Of a stretch of 32,646 bases of DNA, positions 15,315-24,145 are shown piece after piece. The position numbers and the translations under genes were made by a program. The stretch is from Candidatus Colwelliibacteriota bacterium. Lineage in GTDB: Bacteria > Patescibacteriota > Minisyncoccia > UBA6257 > Colwellbacteraceae. The first letter of the stretch is position 1. The number at the start of each line of letters is the position of its first letter. The DNA lies in NCBI GenBank assembly GCA_027310265.1, contig DAIDBC010000039.1, positions 1 to 32,646 of the forward strand, in the 5' to 3' direction. The notes beneath the pieces were generated by a model. The model saw only the letters and a list, made by a program, of their open reading frames with translations. It made no database searches and had not been told where the DNA came from.

Positions 15315-16268
15315 TCACGATAGCAGCACTATCTCGCGGGATCGCGATTCAAGCTGCACAACCGCGAAACCAACCGCGATCAAAATTTCGAACAAAACAA
15401 ACGCTACAACAAGAAGCGGGTAAGATATGATCGCCGCAGCAAAACGGATTGTAGCCCAGAGCAGCAAAAATACAACCGCGTAGATCAAAAGTTCCGTCGG
15501 CAAGCCCATCGTCCCCACTTTTTTGGCGAATAGGTCAGTTACGTTCGCCGAAATGGTCGCATCCAGATTAATCTCCACGCCCAACGAAGCCTTAAGCTGC
15601 GCTGATGCGGCGTTAACGGCGTCATTCAAAACTTTGTTGGCGGTAGCAGGCGGGAGTTTATCGATGGCCGGCTGAGTGCGGCGTGCAATCTGAGTCAGGA
15701 CACCGCGGACACTCATATCGGGGGTGTAATCCGGCGAGTAATATTTCATAACTGGAGTAATAACCGGATCAAGCAGCGTTTTCACAACGCTGTTGTAAGA
15801 GAATGCACCATTGCTTACGGCGCCAAGTATGGCCATTCCGAGCAATAATCCGGTCGCCCCGCCCGCGAGCGCCTTTCTCGCCACCCGTGAAAAAGGGACG
15901 CGCAGCGTATTTTCCAGCTCCCTCCGGCCAGCGAGAGCTCCGCCCGCTAGGCAAACCAAAATCGCCACTGCGGAGATCGCCAGATAGTTAAACGAAATAT
16001 GGTAGTAAGGGACAAGTAAAACTACTGTTTCCAAAAGGATAGTTAAAGCAAGATAGCCGAATTCTTTCAAGAAGAACACTTGTAACGCGAATAAACTTAA
16101 GAATAAAACAGCAAGGATTCCTCCCCAAAGTAGATTGCCGTTTATAAAAAAGAAGCTGGCGCCGAAAGCCGCGAGAACCGGAACTACCACCGTCGCCCAA
16201 ACTTTCCAGACCGAACGATTAACGTCAGCCACCTCAGGACCCTTCGTGATGAGCGAATCTTCGGGCAT
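15315..16268 (-). CDS. Unknown polytopic membrane protein in the dnaK-dnaJ operon
   Basis: A 317-residue protein with no motif I recognise. About seven hydrophobic helices are visible: about 24-44, 48-66, 70-90, 95-113, 135-153, and two near the C-terminus (about 260-280 and 285-308). A soluble segment of about 100 residues (about 155-255) lies between the fifth and sixth and probably faces outside. It sits between dnaK (15 bp upstream) and dnaJ (13 bp downstream) on the same strand, so it is very probably co-transcribed with the chaperones. A membrane-stress or assembly role is conceivable but is only suggested by position. Confidence 0.72.
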   Translation of the reverse strand: MPEDSLITKGPEVADVNRSVWKVWATVVVPVLAAFGASFFFINGNLLWGGILAVLFLSLFALQVFFLKEFGYLALTILLETVVLLVPYYHISFNYLAISAVAILVCLAGGALAGRRELENTLRVPFSRVARKALAGGATGLLLGMAILGAVSNGAFSYNSVVKTLLDPVITPVMKYYSPDYTPDMSVRGVLTQIARRTQPAIDKLPPATANKVLNDAVNAASAQLKASLGVEINLDATISANVTDLFAKKVGTMGLPTELLIYAVVFLLLWATIRFAAAIISYPLLVVAFVLFEILIAVGFAVVQLESRSREIVLLS

Positions 16269-16282
16269 ATTGTGACTCTATT

Positions 16283-18127
16283 TTAACCCGGCTGACCCTG
16301 GTCTGTCGAAGAATTGGATGGATTGCCTTTACCGTACATCGCCTCGCCTATTTTCTGTAGTTCGGCAGACAGCTCGGCTGCAGCCGAATCCATCGTATTC
16401 TTGTCCGAGGATTCAATCGCTTTCTTCAACGCATCGATTTTCGCGCGAACGCCGTCTTTAACTCCGGCGGGTACTTTCTCGCCGGCGTCGGTCAAAGCCT
16501 TTTCCGCCGCGTAGACCAAAGCCTCGGCGCGGTTCTTGGATTCCACTGATTCACGCTTCCGCGCATCCTCTTCGGCATGAGCAGCGGCCTCGGTGCGCAA
16601 ACGCTCCACTTCTTCTTTAGATAGCGAGGTTGAAGCTTCAATTCGTACGGCCTGGCTCTTGCCGGTCGCTTTATCAAGCGCTTTTACGCTCAAAATACCG
16701 TTTGCATCTATATCGAAAGTGACTTCCACCTGGGGTAAGCCGCGCGGCGAAGGCGGAATGCCATCCAAAATAAAGCGTGCAAGTGTTTTGTTGTCCGCAG
16801 CCATCGGCCGTTCGCCCTGGGTGACGTGCACTTCCACTGAAGTCTGGTTATCAGCGGCGGTAGAGAAAACCTGCGTCTTCGCTGTTGGTACGGTGGTATT
16901 TTTAGCGATCATCGGGGTTGCAACACCGCCCAGCGTCTCGATTGCTAACGTAAGCGGGGTTACATCCAGAAGTAAAATATCTTTTACGTCTCCCTGCAGA
17001 ATTCCCGCTTGAACGGCTGCGCCCACCGCGACCACTTCGTCCGGGTTGATGCCCCGGTGCGGCTCCTTGCCGAACAACTTCTGCACTGCTTCCTGCATCG
17101 CCGGCATTCTGGTCTGGCCGCCGACCATTACCACCTCATCGATATCCCCGATTTTGAAACCAGCATCGGCGATAGCTTTCTTGGTGAGCTCAATTGAACG
17201 GTCGATATAGTCACGCACTAACTCTTCCAACTTAGCGCGGCTCAATTTTTTCAAAAAATGTTTGGGGCCCGAAGCGTCGGAGGTGACGTAGGGCAAATTT
17301 ATCTCAGTCTCAACTGCCGTTGAAAGTTCATGTTTAGCGCGCTCGGCGGCTTCCTTCAAACGCTGCAACGCCAGCGGGTCGTTTGAAATATCGATACCCT
17401 GTTCTTTTTTATATTCCGCTACTAGATATTCGATAATACGCTTATCAAAATCGTCTCCGCCCAAGTGGGTGTCGCCGCCAGTCGCTTTTACCTCGACGGT
17501 GTCATCGCCCACTTCCAACACCGAAATATCGAATGTGCCGCCGCCAAAGTCGTAAACCACAATCTGTTCATTCCTGTCGCGGTTCAAACCATAAGCCAAG
17601 GCGGCGGCCGTAGGCTCATTAATAATCCTGCGCACCTTGAATCCGGCGATTTCGCCGGCATTCTTGGTCGCTTGCCGTTGGGAATCGTCAAAGTAAGCGG
17701 GCACAGTAATAACCGCTTCTTCGATCTTCTCACCCAAACGCATTTCGGCGTCGGCCTTTAATTTGGCAAGAACCATTGCCGAGATTTCCTCCGGCCGGTA
17801 GTATTTGTCGCCCATTTTAATCTCCACGCCCCCGTCGGCGGCCGCACGGATCTCGTACGGCAGCCAGGTTTTGTCGCGCTGCACCTCAGCGTCGCTAAAC
17901 TTGCGGCCGATCAAACGCTTCACCGAGAAAATCGTGTTTTGCGGGTTGGTAATCGCCTGACGCTTGGCCACCAAACCGACTAGTCGTTCATTCGATTTAG
18001 AAATCGCGACGATCGAAGGCGTAGTGCGGTTGCCTTCGGCGTTCTCCAAGATTTTCGGCTCGCCGCCCTCCGTGACCGCCATCGCGGAGTTGGTTGTCCC
18101 CAAATCTATTCCTAAAATTTTTGCCAT
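16283..18127 (-). CDS. dnaK: Chaperone DnaK (Hsp70)
   Basis: A 614-residue ATP-dependent chaperone. The N-terminal ATPase domain begins ILGIDLGTTNSAMAV and contains YDFGGGTFDISVLE and the phosphate-2 motif VVMVGGQTRMPA. The linker DILLLDVTPL precedes the substrate-binding domain, and a helical lid ends in a Ser/Gly/Gln-rich tail without the E. coli EEVDD ending. It works with GrpE (15 bp upstream) and DnaJ. No CIRCE element was noticed before grpE. ATG at 18125-18127. Confidence 0.97.
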   Translation of the reverse strand: MAKILGIDLGTTNSAMAVTEGGEPKILENAEGNRTTPSIVAISKSNERLVGLVAKRQAITNPQNTIFSVKRLIGRKFSDAEVQRDKTWLPYEIRAAADGGVEIKMGDKYYRPEEISAMVLAKLKADAEMRLGEKIEEAVITVPAYFDDSQRQATKNAGEIAGFKVRRIINEPTAAALAYGLNRDRNEQIVVYDFGGGTFDISVLEVGDDTVEVKATGGDTHLGGDDFDKRIIEYLVAEYKKEQGIDISNDPLALQRLKEAAERAKHELSTAVETEINLPYVTSDASGPKHFLKKLSRAKLEELVRDYIDRSIELTKKAIADAGFKIGDIDEVVMVGGQTRMPAMQEAVQKLFGKEPHRGINPDEVVAVGAAVQAGILQGDVKDILLLDVTPLTLAIETLGGVATPMIAKNTTVPTAKTQVFSTAADNQTSVEVHVTQGERPMAADNKTLARFILDGIPPSPRGLPQVEVTFDIDANGILSVKALDKATGKSQAVRIEASTSLSKEEVERLRTEAAAHAEEDARKRESVESKNRAEALVYAAEKALTDAGEKVPAGVKDGVRAKIDALKKAIESSDKNTMDSAAAELSAELQKIGEAMYGKGNPSNSSTDQGQPG

Positions 18128-18141
18128 TTTTTAAATATTGT

Positions 18142-18648
18142 TTATTTTGCCAATTTGACTCTCGCCGGACGCAGAACCTTACCCTGAAAAACATATCCCG
18201 TCTCTACTTCTTCCGCAACCGATCCAGACTGATAGGACAAAGGCGGATCGATCTCCGCGGTACCGACGGATTCGTGGTAGCTGGGATTGAATGCCTCGCC
18301 TGATATAACCTTTATCTTTTCCAAGCCGCGACGCTTCAAAACGTCCTCTAGTTGGCCCTTGATCATATAGACGCCCTTCTCTACCGGGCCGGCTTTTTCG
18401 AGCGACGCCAACCCCAGCTCGAAACTGTCCAAAACGGGAATGAGATCGCGGATTACATCCTCGCTTCCAAATTTTATCACCTCTTCCAGGCGGGCAAATT
18501 CTTCTTTCTTGTAATTGATAAAGTCCGCCTTAGTCCTTTTCCAGCCATCCAAATATTCGTCGCGCTCGCGGGCCGCCTTATCAAGGTCAGCTTTAAGCTG
18601 ATCAGCCTCGGATTTTATTTCGTTGTTGGTAACGTTGTTCTCCTCCAA
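18142..18648 (-). CDS. grpE: Nucleotide exchange factor GrpE
   Basis: A 168-residue co-chaperone that releases ADP from DnaK. It has an N-terminal acidic coiled coil (about 8-55), the RTKADFINYKKEE helix, and a C-terminal beta domain with YHESVGTAE and GYVFQGKVLRPARVKLAK. The start is TTG at 18646-18648, supported by GGAG about 6 nt upstream. The ATG slightly farther upstream is in a different frame that stops quickly. It is the first gene of the chaperone operon, 21 bp after recR. Confidence 0.93.
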   Translation of the reverse strand: MEENNVTNNEIKSEADQLKADLDKAARERDEYLDGWKRTKADFINYKKEEFARLEEVIKFGSEDVIRDLIPVLDSFELGLASLEKAGPVEKGVYMIKGQLEDVLKRRGLEKIKVISGEAFNPSYHESVGTAEIDPPLSYQSGSVAEEVETGYVFQGKVLRPARVKLAK

Positions 18649-18669
18649 ATCGTCTCCATCTTTAATCGT

Positions 18670-19272
18670 CTAACCCCGTCTTGTCAAGGCTTCGCGCAAT
18701 GTTTCTTCGTCTGCGAACTCGATTTCGCCCCCAGTTGGTATCCCCCGTCCCAGCCGCGTTATTTTCTCGGCAAAAGGCTTTAGTTCCTGGGCAATAAGCG
18801 AGGCTATCAAATCGGAGGATGTGGCCGGATTTACGGCAATAATTATCTCCCTAACCTTACCGCCAAGAGATTCCTTGATCCATGCTTTGAGGCTTTGCAA
18901 TCGCAGGCGCTGCTCGGTATCCAAAACGCCGCTTTTTTTCAAATCCCCCACCACCAGATAGCGGCCGGTGAACTTCTTGGCGTTCTCAAGCGAGAGTAGG
19001 TCAGTTTCTTTTTCCACAACAGCAATTAACGATTTATCGCGGCGCGGATCGGCGCAAATATCGCAGAGGTCTCCGGCGCCCTGATAGATAAAAAAACATT
19101 GTTTGCAGATTTTCACGCCCCTTAGACCAGCTAAGATGCCGGCGGTTTCACTCTGCAACGCTTGACCACGATGGATGAAATAAAAAGCCAGTCGGATCGC
19201 TTGGCGCGGCCCGATTCCTGGAAGCTCCGAAAAAATTTCGACGAAACGCCTAATGGGCTCCGGGACTTTCAT
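18670..19272 (-). CDS. recR: Recombination protein RecR
   Basis: A 200-residue DNA-repair protein that with RecF and RecO loads RecA onto gaps. It shows the N-terminal helix-hairpin-helix (SELPGIGPRQAIRLA, about 15-29), a zinc finger (CKQC ... CDIC, about 56-74) and a Toprim domain with AVVEKETD and NPATSSDLIA. All expected parts are present at normal length. Its first 23 bp overlap the end of dnaB, so translation of the two is probably coupled. Confidence 0.96.
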   Translation of the reverse strand: MKVPEPIRRFVEIFSELPGIGPRQAIRLAFYFIHRGQALQSETAGILAGLRGVKICKQCFFIYQGAGDLCDICADPRRDKSLIAVVEKETDLLSLENAKKFTGRYLVVGDLKKSGVLDTEQRLRLQSLKAWIKESLGGKVREIIIAVNPATSSDLIASLIAQELKPFAEKITRLGRGIPTGGEIEFADEETLREALTRRG

Positions 19273-20620
19273 GGTAAGTATCGATGTTGCGGAAACTGGC
19301 CTTCTGTTTGTCGAAGAATAATTCTACCACTCCTAAGGGACCGTTCCTGTGTTTCGCCACCCGGATTTCTATGATACTTTCTCCTTCACCCGAGGGCGTT
19401 TCGCTGCCGCGGTCTTTAGGATTCAAAAGAATAACTACGTCGGCATCCTGTTCAATTGAACCGGATTCTCTAAGATCGGAAAGGCGCGGCACGCGCGCTT
19501 CGCGCTGATCAACTGCCCGGGAGAGCTGGGAAACGGCGACGACCGGGACATTCAACTCCCGCGCCAGAGCTTTTAATCCCCGCGACACTTCTGTGACCTG
19601 CTGCACCACGCTCTCATAACTTTTGCGTGGTTGCAACAGTTGCAGATAATCGACAATCAGCAAACCCAGACCCTTCTGTTCCGCCTGCAACCGCCTGGCC
19701 ATTGCACGAATCTGCACGATATTAGGTGACGGGGTGTCGTCGATAAAAAGCGTCGAGTGATTGAGGCGGTCAAGCGCGATTTGAATCATCTGGAAGTCAG
19801 TTTCATCTTTCAACCGCCCGGTGCGCAGTTTCCAGAGGTCGACCCCGGCTTCAGCGGCAATCAAGCGGTCGGTAACCTGTTCACGGCTCATCTCCAGCGA
19901 GAAGACGCCCACTACCTCGTGATTTTTGACCGCGGCGTGCCGCGCGATATCAAGCACGAAAGCGGTTTTGCCATTCGAGGGCCGGGCACCCACAATGATT
20001 AAATCCGATTTTTGAAAACCGGAGAGAATGTCATCCAGTTGAAAAAATCCCGTGGCTACGCCGCGCAGTCTTGCGTTTCCGCCGTCCTGGTGCAGCCGCT
20101 CAATGCGTTCATAGGCCCCTTTCAATTCTTCTTTAATCGGCACAAAGTTCTGCGAAGTTGATCCTTCCGAAATAGCGAAGATGCGCTGCTCGATTGAATC
20201 AAGCAACGTGTCCAGATCTTCCTCCTGCGAAAAGGCACTTTCGGTAATCTTAGCCGAAGCGTTGATCAGTTCACGAAGAATCCTCTTCTCCTTAACAACC
20301 TTCGCGTAATGCAGCACATGCGAAGAGGTTGGGACGGAATTAACCAATTCCGTCAAATATGCCGCCCCGCCGACATCTTTCAGCGTATCGGTCTTCTTCA
20401 GCTCAGAAGTGACACTCAAAATATCTATTGGTTCGCGCCTCTCCCAAAGCTTCAAAACCGCTTCGTAAATCACGCCGTGACTTTTTTTGTAAAAGTCCTG
20501 TGGAACAAGAGTGTCGGCAACCACAAAGATCGCATCTTTGTCGATCATTAAGGCACCTAAAACGGACTGCTCCGCTTCGGTGTCCTGCGGCGGAAGTTTT
20601 AAATCTTTGGCGTTGGCCAT
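19250..20620 (-). CDS. dnaB: Replicative DNA helicase DnaB
   Basis: A 456-residue hexameric helicase that unwinds DNA ahead of the fork. It has an N-terminal helical domain (about 10-110), a linker, and a RecA-like C-terminal domain with Walker A GARPSNGKT at 211-219 and the Walker B / motif 3 segment LLIVDYLQLL near residue 320. No intein interrupts it. It lies between cysS and recR on the same strand. ATG at 20618-20620. Confidence 0.96.
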   Translation of the reverse strand: MANAKDLKLPPQDTEAEQSVLGALMIDKDAIFVVADTLVPQDFYKKSHGVIYEAVLKLWERREPIDILSVTSELKKTDTLKDVGGAAYLTELVNSVPTSSHVLHYAKVVKEKRILRELINASAKITESAFSQEEDLDTLLDSIEQRIFAISEGSTSQNFVPIKEELKGAYERIERLHQDGGNARLRGVATGFFQLDDILSGFQKSDLIIVGARPSNGKTAFVLDIARHAAVKNHEVVGVFSLEMSREQVTDRLIAAEAGVDLWKLRTGRLKDETDFQMIQIALDRLNHSTLFIDDTPSPNIVQIRAMARRLQAEQKGLGLLIVDYLQLLQPRKSYESVVQQVTEVSRGLKALARELNVPVVAVSQLSRAVDQREARVPRLSDLRESGSIEQDADVVILLNPKDRGSETPSGEGESIIEIRVAKHRNGPLGVVELFFDKQKASFRNIDTYHESPGAH

Positions 20621-20637
20621 ATAAAAGGGTTTAGGAT

Positions 20638-22005
20638 TTAGGATACCACCGGACCTCCGGGGGTGTCTTCTAATTTATATCCTAATAGTTCTATTTGCCG
20701 TCTCAAGCCGTCGGCCTGAACAAACTGTTTATAAGTTCGGAGTTTTTCGCGTTCGGCAATAAGTTTCTTAATTTTGACCGGCAATTCGAGCGGTTTAACT
20801 GCGGCCAAACCTAAACCCAAAATCTTATCGAACTCTAAAACGAGCTCCTTTTTAGTCTTAAAGGACAATTTAACGTCACGCACAACTTTCCATGTAAGCG
20901 CTAACGCTTCCGGCGTATTCAGATCTTTATTAAGAAATGCAGAGAACTTTTTTTCATAGTTCCTTATATAAGCCGCTTGCGCTCTAACGAGGTTGTCGCT
21001 GGGATGACGTAAAAACTCTCGCAGGCTGTTCAAAGCATTCTCCGCCGCACGGGCTGATTCCCAAGTAAAGTTCAGTTTAGAACGGTAATGAGAGGTCAGG
21101 ATTAAATAACGGAAGGCTAGCGGCTCGATCCCCTTGTTTCCTAAATCCCGCAGCGTGTAGATGTTATGCAAAGATTTGGACATTTTCTGTCCCTCAACCA
21201 AGAGATGCTCGCCGTGCACCCAGTAACGCACAAATTTCTTTCCTGTGGCCGCTTCGGATTGGGCAATTTCGTTCTCATGATGTGGGAACAAAAGATCAAC
21301 CGCGCCGGCATGGATGTCGAGCGTCTCCCCTAGATATTTCATGCTCATCGCTGAGCACTCAATGTGCCAGCCCGGCCGGCCGGCCCCCCATGGACTCGGC
21401 CACGACGGTTCGCCGGGTTTGTGGGCTTTCCATAATACGAAATCCTGGGCGTTATCCTTGCCGTACTCATCCGCGCTCACCCGCGCACCGGATTTGAGCT
21501 CACGCCTGTCTAAACCGGAAAGCTTTCCATAACTTTTGAACTTAGAGATGTCGAAATAGATCGAACCGTCTTCACCTTGGTAAGCAAAACCCCTAGCAAC
21601 TAGTTTTTTTATGAGCGCTACCATCTCTTTTATATTGGCGGTAGCAGGAGTGTAATATTCGACTTTTTCAATATTAAGTTTTTCAAGATCGCCGAAAAAC
21701 AGTTTAGTATACGGTTTGGTTACCGCAGAGATTGGTTTGCGGAGGGCAAGGGCTTTTTTGATTATTTTATCGTCGACATCGGTGATATTCATCACCTGCT
21801 TCACCCTATAGCCATCCAGTGCGAGCGTCCGCCGCAACAAATCCTCGAACACATAAGTGCGGAGGTTGCCGATGTGGGCGTAGTCGTACACCGTCGGACC
21901 GCAGGTATAAATGCGCACGGTTTTAACTTTTTGTCCCGACCGCCGGTGGGCAAGGGGTTTAAATTTTTCTTTTTTGTGAGATAAGCTGTTGTAGAGAGTG
22001 AGCAT
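20638..22005 (-). CDS. cysS: Cysteinyl-tRNA synthetase
   Basis: A class I synthetase of 455 residues from the chosen ATG at 22003-22005 (MLTLYNSLSH). The frame remains open for 63 more codons upstream, but these overlap the rplU start region and are not conserved-looking. The zinc cysteine is C35 in YTCGPTVYD, the HIGH motif appears as HIGN at about 46-49, HENEIAQSEA carries further ligands, and KMSKS is intact (GQKMSKSLHN). It attaches Cys to tRNA-Cys. A TATAAT box lies 11 bp before the start. Confidence 0.95.
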   Translation of the reverse strand: MLTLYNSLSHKKEKFKPLAHRRSGQKVKTVRIYTCGPTVYDYAHIGNLRTYVFEDLLRRTLALDGYRVKQVMNITDVDDKIIKKALALRKPISAVTKPYTKLFFGDLEKLNIEKVEYYTPATANIKEMVALIKKLVARGFAYQGEDGSIYFDISKFKSYGKLSGLDRRELKSGARVSADEYGKDNAQDFVLWKAHKPGEPSWPSPWGAGRPGWHIECSAMSMKYLGETLDIHAGAVDLLFPHHENEIAQSEAATGKKFVRYWVHGEHLLVEGQKMSKSLHNIYTLRDLGNKGIEPLAFRYLILTSHYRSKLNFTWESARAAENALNSLREFLRHPSDNLVRAQAAYIRNYEKKFSAFLNKDLNTPEALALTWKVVRDVKLSFKTKKELVLEFDKILGLGLAAVKPLELPVKIKKLIAEREKLRTYKQFVQADGLRRQIELLGYKLEDTPGGPVVS

Positions 22006-22015
22006 CACTACGTCG

Positions 22016-22044
22016 ATTATAACACGGCTCGCCTTGACTATAAG
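22016..22044 (-). promoter_or_regulatory. Promoter of cysS
   Basis: A perfect TATAAT at 22021-22016 with a weak -35 (CTTATA, 22044-22039) 17 nt upstream. Transcription would start about 22009-22010, only a few bases before the ATG. Confidence 0.5.
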
Positions 22045-22062
22045 CTCTGCCTCCCGTTTAAT
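22034..22062 (+). promoter_or_regulatory. Promoter of rplU
   Basis: TTGACT at 22034-22039, a 17-nt spacer, and TTTAAT at 22057-22062. The start would be at about 22069, immediately before the ATG at 22073. It is back to back with the cysS promoter. Confidence 0.55.
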
Positions 22063-22068
22063 GGGAGG
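22050..22068. repeat. Inverted repeat around the rplU -10 box
   Basis: CCTCCC at 22050-22055 and GGGAGG at 22063-22068 flank a 7-base loop that contains the -10 sequence. It may be an operator, or the right arm may serve as a very close Shine-Dalgarno sequence. Confidence 0.35.
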
Positions 22069-22072
22069 TGTT

Positions 22073-22387
22073 ATGTTTGCGGTAATCGAAACAGGCGGTA
22101 AACAATACCGGGTCTCGCCCGGTTCTAAATTGCGTGTTGAAAAGTTGAAAGCAGAAGCCGGCGGCGCTTTCACCTTCGACAAGGTGCTGCTCATTGCCAG
22201 CGAGAAAGACGAGGTATCACTCGGCCGTCCTTACATTTCAGGAGCGAAAGTGGAAGCAAGGGTGATCCGCAACGCCAGGGAACGCAAGAAAATAGTCTTC
22301 CGTTACCACTCCAAGACCCGCTACCGCAAGAAGAAAGGACATCGGCAGAACTTTACTGAAGTAGAAATTATTAAAATAAGCGGCTAA
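22073..22387 (+). CDS. rplU: 50S ribosomal protein L21
   Basis: A 104-residue large-subunit protein beginning MFAVIETGGKQYRVSPG, the family hallmark. It contains the RYHSKTRYRKKKGHRQ motif that binds 23S rRNA. The frame extends upstream to 21998, but that part overlaps cysS and is not L21-like, so ATG at 22073 is the start. The gene usually precedes rpmA (L27); here it stands alone, ending in a terminator hairpin that includes its stop codon. Confidence 0.96.
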   Translation: MFAVIETGGKQYRVSPGSKLRVEKLKAEAGGAFTFDKVLLIASEKDEVSLGRPYISGAKVEARVIRNARERKKIVFRYHSKTRYRKKKGHRQNFTEVEIIKISG

Positions 22388-22401
22388 CCAGCCGCTTATT
22401 T
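22374..22401. terminator. Bidirectional terminator between rplU and the small membrane gene
   Basis: A perfect 12-bp stem (22374-22385 with 22390-22401) and AACC loop. The outer pairs are A/T, so both strands end in a short T-rich run. It separates two convergent genes and overlaps the rplU stop codon. Confidence 0.7.
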
Positions 22402-22403
22402 CG

Positions 22404-22733
22404 TTAGTTCACAGAGATGACCACGCCGGTGGCGATAAGACTGAATATGGCGATTACGAGAGTTGCGAAGGCCAAAAGATAGGACAAGAAACGCTCGCGG
22501 TAATATATCTCCCGCGCAAGCACAATATTTACAACACCCGCTGTAAATATAACTCCAAGAGCAACCAAAACCTCTGCGCGGTTCCCCAAAAGGTCCACGC
22601 CACGCCCGGCGGTGAAATGTAAAATTAAGTTACCGCTTCCGCCGGTTAAACCGAAAACGGCCAGCGCCGCTGCGGCGACCAGCACAAGCAAACTCAATCC
22701 GAAAATTACCGTAAGTGTTATGTCGCGAAACAT
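22404..22733 (-). CDS. Small membrane protein of unknown function
   Basis: A 109-residue protein with three probable membrane helices at about 7-30, 52-72 and 82-106. The loop after helix 1 is GGSGNLILHFTAGRGVDLLGN, and an REIYYRERF segment joins helices 2 and 3. The fold resembles small CPR membrane proteins that I cannot assign to a family. It lies downstream of tRNA-Glu on the same strand and converges with rplU. Confidence 0.6.
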   Translation of the reverse strand: MFRDITLTVIFGLSLLVLVAAAALAVFGLTGGSGNLILHFTAGRGVDLLGNRAEVLVALGVIFTAGVVNIVLAREIYYRERFLSYLLAFATLVIAIFSLIATGVVISVN

Positions 22734-22754
22734 CGCAGATTACCGTTGTAGAAG

Positions 22755-22826
22755 TAGCCCATAGGAGAATCGAACTCCTGTTCCAGCGCTGAGAACGCTG
22801 TGTCCTAGCCACTAGACGAATGGGCC
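22755..22826 (-). tRNA. tRNA-Glu (anticodon CTC)
   Basis: Read from 22826 down: acceptor GGCCCAT with ATGGGCT (a G-U first pair), D-arm GTC...GAC, anticodon loop TTCTCAG, T-arm GGAG-TTCGATT-CTCC and discriminator A. CCA is not encoded. It lies between murF and the small membrane gene. Confidence 0.94.
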
Positions 22827-22861
22827 GCCGTCCGGCATTTTAAGGCTTATCCAACGTCAAA

Positions 22862-24145
22862 TCAATCTTTAAGCCATTTACCGTATTGCCGCACCAAAAC
22901 TTCTTGCGCCCGCTCCGGTTCGGACATAATTTCCAAAACAATTTTCTCCATCCGCATCGACTGCGAGCCCTTTACAAGGATAATATCCTTAGGCTTAAGG
23001 ATTTTCTGCACCTCTAGTGCGGCTTCCTCAGCGGTATCGAAACTAAAGACATTACCTCTATGTATCCGCGTCTTCGCCGCCTCGGCGGCGAGGCGCATTC
23101 TTGCGCCGACGGTCACGAAAACATCTGCGGCCTCGGCAACAATCCGGCCTATGTTCTCGTGCGCAGCGATGGTATAACTACCCAGTTCGGCCATATCCCC
23201 CAGAACAGCAATTTTACGCGGCGCGGCGATGGTTCTCAAAATCTCCAACGCAGAAAGCGTCGCAGCCGGCGAGGCATTATAGGTGTCATCAATAATGTAA
23301 GAACCACGCACTCCCTCGATGAGCCGCGTCCTGCCCTTGAGACCGCGGTAAAGTGCAAGCATCTCGGAAATTTTTACCAAGTTCATCCCGCGGGCGAGAC
23401 CCACTGCCGCGGCGGCCGCGGCCGCATAAGCCTGCGCCTTACCGAACACCCCCTCAATTTTGACCGGCACAAAACTTCCGCCGGATTCCAGTTTGAACGA
23501 AATACCGATTGGCTTGCCGAATTCGCTCCTATTCTCAAACGCTGCAATGCGCACGTCCGAGACCAAGTCAGCGCCAAAGGTTATAACCTTCGCTTTGGTA
23601 CTGTCACGCATTGCCGCGACGGCCGGATCATCACTATTCAAAACTACCCAGCCGTCCTGACCTATGGCCGAGACCAGTTTCGACTTCTCTTTAGCTACAT
23701 CCTCCGGGCGGCCATAAAACTCAATATGCACAGGCGTTTCCCCGATTGCGGTCACAACCGCCACGTCGGGTTTCACAATACTTAAAAGATAATCCAGGTC
23801 GCCCGGACGATCGGCTCCGTATTCCAAAATGAGAGTGCGCGGATAGTGATTGCGCAGGAAAAGATTGAAGAAACCCTTGGTTACCACTCCCAACCAGAAA
23901 ACAAATCCGCCGGGAAACTCATAATCGCCCAGAACGGCCAGCGGCAATCCGAACTCGTTGTTCAAATTGCCCCCGGAAGCGCGAACTGAACCAGAACTCT
24001 TCAAGACGGTAAGAATTGCGAGCTTCGTCGAGGTTTTGCCGACGCTGCCAGTCACGCCCACCACGAAAGGGTGATGTTTGCGAAGCGTCGCCCTGGCCAA
24101 GAATTTCAATATCGCTTTCAAGATGCTACGCAGAAATGAACGCAT
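22862..24145 (-). CDS. murF: MurF-type Mur ligase without the usual N-terminal domain
   Basis: Adds D-Ala-D-Ala to UDP-MurNAc-tripeptide using ATP. The P-loop GVTGSVGKTST is at residues 30-40, the central domain has YGADRPGDLDYLL, and the C-terminal domain has DDTYNASPAATLSAL and VLGDMAELG, typical of MurF. E. coli MurF has about 100 residues before the P-loop; here only 29 precede it, and they form a basic, hydrophobic helix. The UDP-binding N-terminal domain is therefore missing or replaced by a membrane-associating helix. The start ATG overlaps the ftsI stop as ATGA. It ends the division cluster. Confidence 0.85.
   Translation of the reverse strand: MRSFLRSILKAILKFLARATLRKHHPFVVGVTGSVGKTSTKLAILTVLKSSGSVRASGGNLNNEFGLPLAVLGDYEFPGGFVFWLGVVTKGFFNLFLRNHYPRTLILEYGADRPGDLDYLLSIVKPDVAVVTAIGETPVHIEFYGRPEDVAKEKSKLVSAIGQDGWVVLNSDDPAVAAMRDSTKAKVITFGADLVSDVRIAAFENRSEFGKPIGISFKLESGGSFVPVKIEGVFGKAQAYAAAAAAAVGLARGMNLVKISEMLALYRGLKGRTRLIEGVRGSYIIDDTYNASPAATLSALEILRTIAAPRKIAVLGDMAELGSYTIAAHENIGRIVAEAADVFVTVGARMRLAAEAAKTRIHRGNVFSFDTAEEAALEVQKILKPKDIILVKGSQSMRMEKIVLEIMSEPERAQEVLVRQYGKWLKD

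Noticed and set aside
22006..22194. 63-codon N-terminal extension of cysS
   Set aside because: It overlaps rplU on the other strand and both promoters; CysRS starts normally at MLTLYNSLSH.
23060..23785. Long plus-strand frame opposite murF
   Set aside because: It is the reverse-strand shadow of murF, with no recognisable domain.
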